A DNA stretch of 64,000 nucleotides from Fidelibacterota bacterium (GTDB taxonomy: Bacteria > Fidelibacterota > UBA8477 > JABMPR01): the NCBI GenBank assembly GCA_021734325.1, contig JAIPJF010000002.1:120726-184725 (forward strand), read 5' to 3'. Both the position numbers and the translations under genes were made by a program. The notes under the pieces were generated by a model. That model was not told the DNA's origin. It did not search any database and saw only the letters and a program-made list of their open reading frames with translations. Shown piece after piece: positions 51,813 to 60,573 of the stretch. Numbering within the stretch: position 1 is the stretch's first letter; each line of letters begins with the position of its first letter.

Positions 51813-53759
51813 ATGTTTTCAAAAACCAGACAAATTATAACTGACATTCTCATTGTGAGCGTCGTTTATTTTGCCACTTACTGTGGCAAAACTAACTCGG
51901 TGAGACTAAGTTCAAGTTATCTCACGCTTTATGGGTTAATATTAATATGTTGGGTAGTCTTATCTGTCTATCATGGAAAGTATCGTTATTTTGTCAACGG
52001 CTTTCGCCGCTATTATGTCCGCTCCTGCTTTTGGGTCGCCGCGTTTAGCCTTTTTTTCATAACCCTGATCATTTCAATATCCGGGATGACCGAGGTATCA
52101 CGGGGATTTTTACTCCTTACCATATTTCTACTTTTTACGGTTGAATTATTATTTGCCTTCCTTCTCTCTCCTCATGTCCCAGATGGTAATTCAGTTGAAG
52201 AGATCTTTGGCGAGCAAAAGAAATTCAAGGATCTGGTGCGAATTAAATATTTGCTGCCCAGTGCCATCTGGTTATTCATTTTATTCTTTTTTATGGTATG
52301 GCTGAAAACCTCCCATGTGTATTACTATCCCAGATTGGAACATATCCTCCTTATTCTCTTTGGATCATGGATCTTGGCCACTTTTATTACCTTCAAGTTT
52401 GGTCAGAATAATCATCGCAACGTTTATTATTATGTGGCACCTTACTTGAAATCAGGGATCCTGATGCTTTTGTTTATAAGTATCTTTTATTATTTCCTCA
52501 GACTCGAACCATTGAGTCACTTCCTATTATTTGGGACTGCAATTGTACACGTTACCCTGGAATCCCTGATTTTTACGATAATATTTCTGGTAAAATACGT
52601 TGATAGTCCAGATCGTGCTAAAGAGTTAATAACGTATACACGTAACACTGACAACAAACTCAATAAATCACACCAGAGTGCACGCTCTAAGACCAATGCC
52701 TATACGTTAGAGGATATTATCAAAGAGGCACTTCCCCTGGAATCGGATCATCTGAAACTGCTCCTTCCAGAAGAAATTCTTCATCGAACCTATGGGAAAC
52801 ACGAGATATGCCTGCTGGAGACTGAATCTGTCTTTAATATTGAGGTCCTTGAGGCAGACAGGTATACACTGCTCATAAACCTCAGAGAATTAAACAGTAT
52901 GCGCCGGATTAACCGGTATCTCCTTAGTACCCATAATAAAATAGTCCCAGGTGGCTGGATCGTTGGGAATTACACGGCCCTAGAGGACGATTGGTTAAGA
53001 TTACGATCCAAGATGCCCAAACTGATATTTTCAATTCTCTATCCGGTATATTTTAGCCTGCATCGGGTCATTCCTAAAGTGCCCTATCTCAAAAGCATTT
53101 ACTTCACACTCACCCATGGAAAAAATAGAAAGTTATCGCGGGCTGAGGTCCTTGGACGTCTGGCCTACTGCGGATATCAGATCGTCAATGAGTACAAGGA
53201 CAATAATCGCTCAAATTTTATCGCTCAGAAAACCTATACACCCTCGATCAAACAAAATCCTTCATATGGTCCTTTTATTAAACTGGATCGTATTGGTTAT
53301 CGGGGGGAGCACATCATAATTTATAAACTCAGGACTATGCACCCCTACAGCGAATTTATCCAAAAAGATATTTATGAGCAAAATGCCTTAAATGAATCAG
53401 GAAAGTTGAAAGATGATTTTCGCATCACGAAATGGGGGAAAGCCTTCCGAAAAATATGGCTGGATGAGTTTCCCCAATTGATCAATTGGCTCCGCGGTGA
53501 TATCTCAATTGTGGGTGTGAGGGCCTTAAGTGAGCACTATTTTTCACTTTACCCCAGCGATCTTCAAAACTTACGCATCAAATTTAAACCAGGACTCATT
53601 CCTCCCTATTACGCAGACCTACCCAGGAATTTTGAAGAGATCATTGAGAGTGAGAGGACATATTTACTTTTGAAACAGGATCAGCCACTTAGAACGGATT
53701 TTAAGTATTTCTGGAAAGCCTTCTTCAATATCGTGATCAAGGGCGCCCGGAGCCAATGA
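51813..53759 (+). CDS. Polyisoprenyl-phosphate phosphoglycosyl transferase (second copy)
   Basis: A 648-residue protein. The N-terminal 260 residues hold about eight hydrophobic helices. A soluble middle part has a rather methyltransferase-like ILHRTYGKHEICLLETE region. The C-terminal domain is a bacterial sugar transferase: KLDRIGYRGEHIIIYKLRTM, FRKIWLDEFPQLINWLRGDI and SIVGVRALSEHYF, with the DE pair at the active site. It likely starts repeat-unit synthesis for this locus. The 3' end overlaps the Wzi-like gene by four bases. Confidence 0.88.
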   Translation: MFSKTRQIITDILIVSVVYFATYCGKTNSVRLSSSYLTLYGLILICWVVLSVYHGKYRYFVNGFRRYYVRSCFWVAAFSLFFITLIISISGMTEVSRGFLLLTIFLLFTVELLFAFLLSPHVPDGNSVEEIFGEQKKFKDLVRIKYLLPSAIWLFILFFFMVWLKTSHVYYYPRLEHILLILFGSWILATFITFKFGQNNHRNVYYYVAPYLKSGILMLLFISIFYYFLRLEPLSHFLLFGTAIVHVTLESLIFTIIFLVKYVDSPDRAKELITYTRNTDNKLNKSHQSARSKTNAYTLEDIIKEALPLESDHLKLLLPEEILHRTYGKHEICLLETESVFNIEVLEADRYTLLINLRELNSMRRINRYLLSTHNKIVPGGWIVGNYTALEDDWLRLRSKMPKLIFSILYPVYFSLHRVIPKVPYLKSIYFTLTHGKNRKLSRAEVLGRLAYCGYQIVNEYKDNNRSNFIAQKTYTPSIKQNPSYGPFIKLDRIGYRGEHIIIYKLRTMHPYSEFIQKDIYEQNALNESGKLKDDFRITKWGKAFRKIWLDEFPQLINWLRGDISIVGVRALSEHYFSLYPSDLQNLRIKFKPGLIPPYYADLPRNFEEIIESERTYLLLKQDQPLRTDFKYFWKAFFNIVIKGARSQ

Positions 53760-55231
53760 GTAGTATTGGTAGATCATTCCTGCTCCTTAGCTTTTGGAGC
53801 ATGGCGTTCGCTGGTTCACCCTATTTATCGTTAACGAATCATGAGATTTACTCCCTCCTTGAGTATCGGCTATTAAATCAATCCGATAGCACAGGGATTT
53901 TCATCTTAAATCAACCCTACAAAGATGGACAGATAGAATCATTGCTTTCCGAGGATCGCGAGTTCAAGGAATACTATCAAGGGTTGAACTATTTTGCCAA
54001 TCAAGGGACACAGGAAGGCATTGCACTTAGAGTTTGCCCCAGTCTCAATCATTACAGTGATGGAACCGATCGAGCCAGCTATGTTGGATCCTCCCTGGAT
54101 GGGATGATCAGGATCTCTGATGCCCTGTTTGTCAATGAGATCGAACTGGATAAAAAATATAGCTATGATGAAGACTTTCATGGAGACAAGAGGGAATGGC
54201 TCACAGGATATTTTCAGAGTTCCTATGGGATATACGAGAATAAGGGTGTAGAACTTTTTGCCGGCAGGGTCTCGAGGAATTTTGGGTCCCTGAATGATTA
54301 TGGCTTGATCTTATCAAATAATCCTTATGCATTTGACCATTATGGATTCTCTGCTACAGGTAAACAGTTTAAATATTCATTTTATACAACTCGCCTTAAT
54401 GACATGCAAGCAGTTGATCTACAAGGTGGGCTTATCCCCCTGGATACTGTCATGAACTCAAAAAGATTCTGGGCGATTCAACGTTTGGATCTTAAGGTCA
54501 GCGAGAAACTGCAATTGGCATTTTCAGAAGCCACTGTGTATGGTGGGCCGGATCAGCAATTTGTGGCGGCTTATTTGAATCCCACCCATTTTTTCTATGC
54601 CGCCCAACGAAATCAGGGGATCCAACTCAACTCATTCTGGCAAATCAATGCCTTTTATAAACCGGTCACCGGTGTGGGTATCTATGTAGACCTGTTTGCC
54701 GATGACCTGATCGTGAATAATGAACCCGGCGTTGATGACCGAGCGGTTCATCCTGATCGACTGGGACTCATGCTAAAGGGCAGCTATGCCAACAAGAGGA
54801 ATACTCTGCAGTCCCTGCGGTATGTGGGGATATGGAATGAAACCTACACTTCCTACCGCAGCTTTGAGAATTATACCTATTTCAAAAAGGGGATGGGATA
54901 TCCAAACAATAGTTTTGAAGGTCTGAAGTATTCAGTCAGCAATTTTAGCTTTCTGCCTTTATTTGTGCGCGGGGAACTTGAGGTCTGGAGACAAGGTGAT
55001 AGAAACTTGGCTGACCCCTTCCATGACGAATTGAATGACTTTCCAGTGGGGCCTGTGAGTCGGGGATACAGCGTCGGTGTCAGTGTTTCATACTTATGGC
55101 AGCATAAGTATCATTTACAATTTGATTATGATCTGGTAAACCTGCCGGCAGCCTGGAATAATGATATCAGCATGGATGCCGAATACGAGCTCCAGTTCAC
55201 AGCCCAATATTATCTAAAGCAGAACTTCTAG
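53756..55231 (+). CDS. Wzi-like outer-membrane barrel (second copy)
   Basis: A 491-residue protein with a signal peptide (FLLLSFWSMAFAG, cut near residue 19) and repeated amphipathic strands ending in FTAQYYLKQNF, with the terminal Phe of outer-membrane barrels. FAGRVSRNFGSLNDYGLILS and NPTHFFYAAQRNQGIQ resemble conserved blocks in Wzi-like proteins. It is translationally coupled to the phosphoglycosyl transferase, mirroring 1-2427. It ends 17 bases before a strong terminator, closing the locus. Confidence 0.68.
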   Translation: MSSIGRSFLLLSFWSMAFAGSPYLSLTNHEIYSLLEYRLLNQSDSTGIFILNQPYKDGQIESLLSEDREFKEYYQGLNYFANQGTQEGIALRVCPSLNHYSDGTDRASYVGSSLDGMIRISDALFVNEIELDKKYSYDEDFHGDKREWLTGYFQSSYGIYENKGVELFAGRVSRNFGSLNDYGLILSNNPYAFDHYGFSATGKQFKYSFYTTRLNDMQAVDLQGGLIPLDTVMNSKRFWAIQRLDLKVSEKLQLAFSEATVYGGPDQQFVAAYLNPTHFFYAAQRNQGIQLNSFWQINAFYKPVTGVGIYVDLFADDLIVNNEPGVDDRAVHPDRLGLMLKGSYANKRNTLQSLRYVGIWNETYTSYRSFENYTYFKKGMGYPNNSFEGLKYSVSNFSFLPLFVRGELEVWRQGDRNLADPFHDELNDFPVGPVSRGYSVGVSVSYLWQHKYHLQFDYDLVNLPAAWNNDISMDAEYELQFTAQYYLKQNF

Positions 55232-55248
55232 TTGCCAATAATATTGTG

Positions 55249-55284
55249 AAAAAAAAAGCTCCTGGATTTCCAGGAGCTTTTTTT
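55249..55284 (+). terminator. Strong Rho-independent terminator
   Basis: GCTCCTGGA (55258-55266) and TCCAGGAGC (55269-55277) form a tight stem, flanked by a run of A on the left and T on the right. It can stop transcription from both sides: the polysaccharide locus (+) and the outer-membrane protein gene at 55305 (-). Confidence 0.92.
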
Positions 55285-55304
55285 AAAAACTAATAGTGCT
55301 AAGT

Positions 55305-56069
55305 TTAGAATAAAGTGCTGATATCGTAGCTAAGCATGACACCAACATTTAGCCAGAGGTAGCCAGCATTTTCGTCCCCAGACGCCTCGCCACCACTATC
55401 CAGAGTCGCATTGGCGCGCAAGTAGGGTTTGACCACAATTGGCATATCCGGAATCACGTAGTTGAATGCAGCACCACCGGTGAAGCCAAGACTTGCACCA
55501 AAATATCCGGCACCTACCTGGACAGCGACATTGCCCTGAGGTGTTTCATAGACCGAGGTGTTGGCAGTTGCCAGGGCATAAATGCCTGAAATTTCTCTAT
55601 CTGCAACAGTAGAGTTAGAGAAACCAAAGGTTCCGATCTGGGCGCCAAAACCAATGTTTAAAGGACCTACTGCAACGCCAAAAGGTGTATTGACGACCAC
55701 TCCAATGGCAGGAGCACTCTCGTCATAAGAAGATCCTAGACCACCATGAAGATACACAGGGTACCCAACATCCAAACCAACCGTATATCCAATCAGTTCA
55801 GATCCACTGGCGGCCACCATCTCAGTGCCTTCATCGGCCAGCATGGCTTCCAGGGCATCACCTGATTCTTCCATGGGCGCTTCTTCTTCCATTACGGCTG
55901 CGGAGTCAGCTTCTAAAAAGTCCATGGACATATCGTCTGCCATTGTGTCAACGGCAGCAGTATCTGCCATCATTTCAGCATCCATATCCTCAGTGGCGGC
56001 TTCCATGCCTTCCTGACCGAATGCAGCGACGGCTAACACCAAAATAAATAGTAACATATAACGTTTCAT
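55305..56069 (-). CDS. Outer-membrane beta-barrel protein with acidic linker (paralogue 1)
   Basis: A 254-residue protein with a signal peptide (MKRYMLLFILVLAVAAFG), then an acidic Met/Ala/Asp-rich stretch (about 20-85), and a barrel-like domain starting at ELIGYTVGLDVGYPVYL with repeated Gly-rich strands and a C-terminal aromatic (DISTLF). Its ATG at 56069 follows GGAGGATAC; the frame is open to 56090. It resembles 56686-57564 closely in the barrel part (YLRANATLDSGG against YLRANSTLDSGV). Function is unknown. Confidence 0.72.
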   Translation of the reverse strand: MKRYMLLFILVLAVAAFGQEGMEAATEDMDAEMMADTAAVDTMADDMSMDFLEADSAAVMEEEAPMEESGDALEAMLADEGTEMVAASGSELIGYTVGLDVGYPVYLHGGLGSSYDESAPAIGVVVNTPFGVAVGPLNIGFGAQIGTFGFSNSTVADREISGIYALATANTSVYETPQGNVAVQVGAGYFGASLGFTGGAAFNYVIPDMPIVVKPYLRANATLDSGGEASGDENAGYLWLNVGVMLSYDISTLF

Positions 56070-56685
56070 GTATCCTCCAAAATCTGTCAATTTGTTCGGG
56101 TCAGGATGACCTCAATTACCAAATCACCTAGAAACAAGCCCAAAGGACTGTTTTCTTTCTTTATAGTGCCCAAATAATAGTCCTAAGTACAAGCAAAAGC
56201 AATGATCAATCTACTTTTTTGTTTTATTATTTTTGTGTCAGAAGTCAGAAGTCAGAAGTCAGAAGTCAGAAGTCAGGAGACAGAAGTCAGGGGTCTGTCT
56301 TCGCTTCCAGCTACGGCGCGACTACGCCCCGGCAGGCAGGGTGACAAAAAGGTGAGACTAAAACCCTAATGGGTCTTTCTGAGCCCGGCGCCTGTCCCGC
56401 CGAAGTTGTTACGAAGGCGGAAAGAATCTCAGTCTCCACCTCGATCAAGGAACAGAGATCCTTCGACAAGCTCAGGATGACGAAAGGGGTTTTCACCGAA
56501 CCTCAAGACGGATCTTTCTGTGCTGAAGGTAAAGAATCTCATAATACACCTGGTCATGGAACAGAGATCCTTTCCACCTTCGTCAAGACTTGAGGCTTCG
56601 CTGGCCCCCGCCACGGCGGGATTCAGCTCCGCCCCCACATGTCGGCGGGGTATGCCGGGACAAGTTAGGAGTTAGGAGTTAGGGA
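56070..56685. repeat. Repeat-filled gap between the two outer-membrane protein genes
   Basis: 56236-56291 is a tandem array of the heptamer GTCAGAA (five full units plus variants). 56453-56486 is a GATCCTTCGACAAGCTCAGG unit; 56601-56650 has CCCCGCCACGGCGGG with a second inverted part; 56663-56682 is GTTAGGA in tandem. No gene is supported; small frames at 56311-56638 are repeat-derived. Confidence 0.7.
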
Positions 56686-57564
56686 TCAATCACCCATGAT
56701 CTTGGTGCGTAGTTTTATGTAAGTCTCACTGTTGGCAATCTGATGGGTGAGGATGCTGAGATCATAACTGGTCATGATTCCCAGATTAAACCAGGTGTAG
56801 GAGGGTGTGTCTGTGCTATTCCCGGGATCAACGCCACTGTCCAGTGTGGAGTTGGCCCGGAGATAAGGCCTGATCACCAGGGGATAATTGGGGACGGCAT
56901 AATCAAATGCTGCACCCACTGTGATACCTATGCTTTTACCAAAGATGCCTGCACCCACCTGGGTGGAGACAGTCCCATTGACCGTTTCCCAGATGGAGGT
57001 ATTGGCCGTTGCCAATAAGTATCCACCTCCCAGACTTTCACCGGTCACTTTGTGTACAAAACTGTAGTTGCCAAACTGTACACCAAAACCAATCTCCATG
57101 GAACCTATGTGCAGTCCAAAGGGGGAGTTGATTGTGAATCCTTCTGCCAGACCTTTATTATCAAAAGAGGCACCCAGTCCACCATAGCGGAAAATCGGCA
57201 ATCCAAAATCTAATCCTGCTGTGTAGCCGATCAGCTCTTGGCCAACAAGGAGTCCAGTATCCTTCCCAGTCAAAAATGCTTCCAGATCTCCCCCTGCTTC
57301 GGACTGTGGGTCATCTTCAACATAAGTCGAATCCAACGCGAACATCGATCCGAGATCAAGACTGTCTGTGTAAAGCGAATCTGAAGAATAATTTAAATAA
57401 CTCTGGTCGTTCGTAAAATACTGGTCACTGGAAGAGCTGGAAATGTCAACAATCTCAGACAAAGTGTCAGGAATAGCTTCCACTTTTGCAGCAGAAGACG
57501 GACTGGTCTGTCCGTAGATTAAAGAGCTAAATAACAGAACATATGGTACCAGGTAACGCTTCAC
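56686..57564 (-). CDS. Outer-membrane beta-barrel protein with Ser/Asp-rich linker (paralogue 2)
   Basis: A 292-residue protein with a signal peptide (KRYLVPYVLLFSSLIYG), a Ser/Tyr/Asp-rich low-complexity part (about 25-105), then a barrel starting ELIGYTAGLDFGLPIFRYGG. TANTSIWETVNGTVSTQVGA matches paralogue 1 (TANTSVYETPQGNVAVQVGA). It extends 15-20 residues past the paralogue's end. A GTG start follows GGAGGATCC, as at 56069, so the signal and leader regions are also shared, suggesting gene duplication. Confidence 0.72.
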   Translation of the reverse strand: MKRYLVPYVLLFSSLIYGQTSPSSAAKVEAIPDTLSEIVDISSSSSDQYFTNDQSYLNYSSDSLYTDSLDLGSMFALDSTYVEDDPQSEAGGDLEAFLTGKDTGLLVGQELIGYTAGLDFGLPIFRYGGLGASFDNKGLAEGFTINSPFGLHIGSMEIGFGVQFGNYSFVHKVTGESLGGGYLLATANTSIWETVNGTVSTQVGAGIFGKSIGITVGAAFDYAVPNYPLVIRPYLRANSTLDSGVDPGNSTDTPSYTWFNLGIMTSYDLSILTHQIANSETYIKLRTKIMGD

Positions 57565-58015
57565 GGATCCTCCACGATTCGAATGACGTTAAAAAAAACA
57601 AACTCCAACTACTCAATATATTGCCATAATCATACCGAAAAGCCCGCCTGGCAATCTAAAATTTGCAAAGTGAAATAAAAGTAATCATTACTGGTAAGGT
57701 AATCTTTCGATATAGGGTGTATTTGATAAGCACTCAGGGTCATTCTGAGATCCTTCGTTTCGCTCAAGGATGACACACGGGGGGACTTTCATTGTGTTGA
57801 GGATTTTTGCTTTGCATGCAGGATGATACCTACTGTGGCCAACTACCCCCATGGGTCTTTCTGAGCCTGAGCTTGTCGAAGGGGAAGAATCTCAAATCTT
57901 TCCCGGATGCAGGAATCATAGCTTGTAAAGTAAAATCTGAGATCCTTCGCTTCGCTCAAGGATGACACGACCGGGATATTTTTGACGATGAGGGATATAG
58001 GCGTTGACACCTTGA
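57565..58015. repeat. Gap with dispersed repeat units
   Basis: Two near-identical units (CTGAGATCCTTCG...GCTCAAGGATGACAC) lie at about 57750-57776 and 57940-57970, with GGGTCTTTCTGAGCCTGAG near 57853. No gene is supported. The leader of 56686-57564 lies at its left edge. Confidence 0.6.
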
Positions 58016-58174
58016 AACCGTTGAAACGGTTATCCTGGACATGGGAGACAGGAGTACACCCGACTGAAGTCGGGTGTTAGAGCGAGCATAGATGCCACAT
58101 GGCTTTTCAGTAGCACCCGACTTCAGTCGGGTGATTGAAAGCCATCTACCTTATAGCTAACCGTTTCAACGGTT
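58016..58174. repeat. Symmetrical four-hairpin BIME-like element
   Basis: Four palindromes are arranged with mirror symmetry: AACCGTTGAAACGGTT (58016-58031), CACCCGACTGAAGTCGGGTG (58057-58076), CACCCGACTTCAGTCGGGTG (58114-58133) and AACCGTTTCAACGGTT (58159-58174). Spacers are 25, 37 and 25 bases. Such paired REP arrays are usually mobilised by REP-associated Y1 (RAYT) transposases; none is in the window. Confidence 0.85.
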
Positions 58175-58209
58175 TACTAGAAAATTACATCTCAGTATCC
58201 GGGGAGCCC

Positions 58210-59361
58210 TTAACCCATTGAAGCGCTGGAGAAATCTTCCAATAGTTTGATGATCCGCGATGCAGTCGATCCATCCCAATACCGGGGAATTGTGTAATCG
58301 GATGAGGTTTTAGCGAGACTTTCTATGGCTTTGTTGAATATCTCGTCAGCCTTGATCAACTGATTACTGCCCTCCCAGATGGTAACCGGCCTTTCCGTTG
58401 TCGGGCGCACTGTCAAACAGGGAATCTTCAGATAGGTGGTCTCTTCCTGTATACCCCCGGAATCGGTTATCACCAGAGCTGCATGAGACATTAATTTGAG
58501 GAATTCCAGATAGGAGAGAGGACCTGTTAAATAGATATTTTTGGACCTGAGTAAATCATCCATGAGTCCGAACTGCTCCAGCTTTGATTGGGTTCGGGGA
58601 TGAATGGGAAAAATGAGCGGCAACTGTTCAGAAACTTTTATCCACTCCTGCACCAAAATGCCAAGGGTTGCCTTGTCATCCACGTTTGAGGGTCGATGAA
58701 AGGTCATGATGCCGTATTTGATGTCAGACCAGATATCCATAATTGGCTGAGCGTTCAGATCCATCAGTTTGAGTTCCATGCGGCTGGTCTGCTCCAGATG
58801 GGTGACAAGACTATCGATCATGAGATTGCCAAGCATATGGATATGAGCTGGAGCAACACCCTCTGCCTGGAGATTTTCATCTGCATCCCGGGAGGTCGTG
58901 ATGAACAAATCGGCAATGGCATCTGTGACCAGACGATTTATTTCCTCTGGCATGCCACGGTCACGACTCCTGAGGCCGGCTTCATAGTGGGCTATTTTAA
59001 TATGCAGCTTTGCTGCCACCAGACTGCAGGCCGCTGTCGAATTCACGTCACCGACCACCATGACCATATCGGGCTGCTCCTGAAAACAGACTGCTTCGAA
59101 TCGCTCCATGATCAGGGCAGTCTGAACCGCATGGCTGGCAGAGCCTACCTCCAGATTGATATGGGGAGCAGGGATGTTGAGCTGCTCAAAAAAGGAATGG
59201 GACATTTTCTCATCATAATGCTGGCCGGTATGAACGAGGAGGGACTCAATGTCAGGATGATCCTTCAAAGCGTGCATGAGAGGTGCGATCTTCATGAAAT
59301 TCGGGCGGGCACCGGCTACCAGAATAATTTTGTATTTTTTTGATCCCACAGGATTCTCCAT
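58210..59361 (-). CDS. wecB: UDP-N-acetylglucosamine 2-epimerase (non-hydrolysing)
   Basis: A 383-residue GT-B-fold enzyme. LVAGARPNFMKIAPL, LLVHTGQHYDEKMS, HYEAGLRSRDRGMPEE, MTFHRPSNVD and ITDSGGIQEET are all WecB hallmarks. It interconverts UDP-GlcNAc and UDP-ManNAc, used for ManNAc-containing surface glycans. It stands alone on the minus strand between two REP-type palindrome sites, not inside the main locus, but may feed it. Confidence 0.93.
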   Translation of the reverse strand: MENPVGSKKYKIILVAGARPNFMKIAPLMHALKDHPDIESLLVHTGQHYDEKMSHSFFEQLNIPAPHINLEVGSASHAVQTALIMERFEAVCFQEQPDMVMVVGDVNSTAACSLVAAKLHIKIAHYEAGLRSRDRGMPEEINRLVTDAIADLFITTSRDADENLQAEGVAPAHIHMLGNLMIDSLVTHLEQTSRMELKLMDLNAQPIMDIWSDIKYGIMTFHRPSNVDDKATLGILVQEWIKVSEQLPLIFPIHPRTQSKLEQFGLMDDLLRSKNIYLTGPLSYLEFLKLMSHAALVITDSGGIQEETTYLKIPCLTVRPTTERPVTIWEGSNQLIKADEIFNKAIESLAKTSSDYTIPRYWDGSTASRIIKLLEDFSSASMG

Positions 59362-59433
59362 TCCTCGTTGGCGGGTAAACTAATTCAAGCATAGGGATGC
59401 GGGATAGTTTTTTATCTCAGGGTGTTACCTTGA

Positions 59434-59449
59434 AACTGTTGAAACGGTT
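59434..59449. repeat. REP-like palindrome, degenerate copy
   Basis: AACTGTTGAAACGGTT differs by one base from the copy at 58016-58031. It lies between wecB and the toxin gene. Confidence 0.7.
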
Positions 59450-59563
59450 TATGCGCGCGTAATTAGGAGAAGAATGACACGATGTATAGTGGTCACCCCC
59501 ACAAGTAGCCCCGGCAGGAAAGAGAGGTGTGTTACTGGGGATGGAGGGGTTTGGACTGAATAA

Positions 59564-59818
59564 CTAATAATGATAACGAAGTTGGGCCAGGACGACATGG
59601 TCTTTTTCAACTTTATAAACGATCCTGTGTTCGCCGGAAATTCTCCTTGACCAGAAACCAGCCAGGCTGTGGCGCAGGGGCTCAGGTTTTCCAATTCCTT
59701 CATAAGGTGTCCGCTGGATCTCACGGATCAGTAAATTGATACGCTTGAAGGTCTTTTTACTGGTTTGTTGCCAGTAAAGATAGTCGTCCCAGGCGTGTTC
59801 CGAGAATAGGAGTTTCAA
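59564..59818 (-). CDS. yoeB: Txe/YoeB-family toxin
   Basis: An 84-residue RelE-type mRNA interferase. FSEHAWDDYLYWQ, INLLIREIQRTPYEGIGKPE, PLRHSLAGFWSRRISGEHRIVY and the terminal LRYHY match YoeB closely, including the Glu, Arg and His used in catalysis. It cuts ribosome-bound mRNA. Its ATG overlaps the antitoxin stop by four bases. A 91-codon frame in another phase covers the same DNA and is a shadow. Confidence 0.94.
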   Translation of the reverse strand: MKLLFSEHAWDDYLYWQQTSKKTFKRINLLIREIQRTPYEGIGKPEPLRHSLAGFWSRRISGEHRIVYKVEKDHVVLAQLRYHY

Positions 59819-60066
59819 TCCTCCAGATCCCTTTCAAGCATAGAACCAGTAGAAATTTCTGCTACTGCATCCAGTAATCGGCGGGCATTATTGGGACTTC
59901 TCAATAGATAGGCAGTTTCTTCCAATGATTCATAATCTTCCAGGGACATCATGATGACCGCCTGCTCAGATTTTCTGGTGATGATGACCGGTGCATGGTC
60001 TGCGCAAACCTTTTCCATGGTTTTAGCTAGATTACCCCTGGCTGATGTATAAGATATTGTGTTCAT
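59815..60066 (-). CDS. yefM: YefM-family antitoxin
   Basis: An 83-residue protein: MNTISYTSARGNLAKTMEKV, then PVIITRKSEQAVIMMSLEDY, ETAYLLRSPNNARRLLDAV, a textbook YefM. The N-terminal Phd-like fold binds operator DNA, and the C-terminal acidic tail covers YoeB. TGGAGGAATT precedes the ATG at 60066. The pair lies between two REP-like palindromes (59434 and 60138). Confidence 0.94.
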   Translation of the reverse strand: MNTISYTSARGNLAKTMEKVCADHAPVIITRKSEQAVIMMSLEDYESLEETAYLLRSPNNARRLLDAVAEISTGSMLERDLED

Positions 60067-60112
60067 AATTCCTCCATAATGGACATGTACAGAATAATGT
60101 ATGAATCTCCTT
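60067..60112 (-). promoter_or_regulatory. yefM-yoeB leader with TGTACA operator core
   Basis: TGTACA is at 60086-60091, inside ACATGTAC. The hexamer TGTACA is the core of the known E. coli yefM operator. A GGAGG ribosome site lies between it and the ATG. -10/-35 boxes are not clear enough to call. Confidence 0.5.
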
Positions 60113-60137
60113 ATGGAAAACCAGATCTTTTCTTATA

Positions 60138-60153
60138 AACCGTTTTAACGGTT
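60138..60153. repeat. REP-like palindrome, variant copy
   Basis: AACCGTTTTAACGGTT has the centre changed from TC to TT. It marks the upstream side of the yefM-yoeB module. Confidence 0.75.
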
Positions 60154-60573
60154 TACCTACGTGTATTAAGGTGAGATCAGAGATCCCACACACTTCGACC
60201 AGCCTTCGCTAAAGCTTCGGCTTGGCAGGCAAGCTCAGTGTGACGCTCGGGATTACGAAATGCGAATATAAAACCCTGATGGGTCTTTGCGACCCGCCGA
60301 GGCGGTGGTGGCCTGTCCCGTCGTAGTCCGCAGGACGTAGATGGACAATCTCAGAGTCGAGATCGCCGCGTCACCCCCGACATCCTTGTCGGGGCTTCCT
60401 CGCGAAGACGAGAAGGGTAAATTATTGAAACGACCGACACCTCGATACCCCCGCATTATGCGGGGACTCGGCGATCGGATCAAACCAGCCCCTAAACCCC
60501 CACTGGTTCCGGCACTTCGACCACTGCCTTGAAGTCCGCCATGGTCGTGGGATAGGCACGCTCCGGGTCCGGG
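60154..60573. repeat. Repeat mosaic upstream of secD
   Basis: 60233-60298 is a 66-bp block repeated at 63794-63859 with two differences. 60359-60410 is the inverted third copy of the 52-bp repeat. 60436-60478 is a CACCTCGATACCCCCGCAT...ATGCGGGG unit of the family seen beside the GIY-YIG gene. No gene is supported. Confidence 0.75.

Noticed and set aside
56236..56291. GTCAGAA tandem array as an origin iteron cluster
   Set aside because: Heptamer units are too short and no replication gene or DnaA box is near; simple slippage is likelier.
58016..58174. CRISPR-like repeat array
   Set aside because: The repeats are palindromes in mirror order with unequal spacers, not direct repeats with uniform spacers.
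58696..59343. 215-codon plus-strand frame
   Set aside because: It is antisense to wecB, whose motifs are unmistakable; His/Met-rich composition is typical of a shadow frame.
59449..59724. 91-codon minus-strand frame overlapping yoeB
   Set aside because: Different phase from the convincing YoeB frame and not protein-like.
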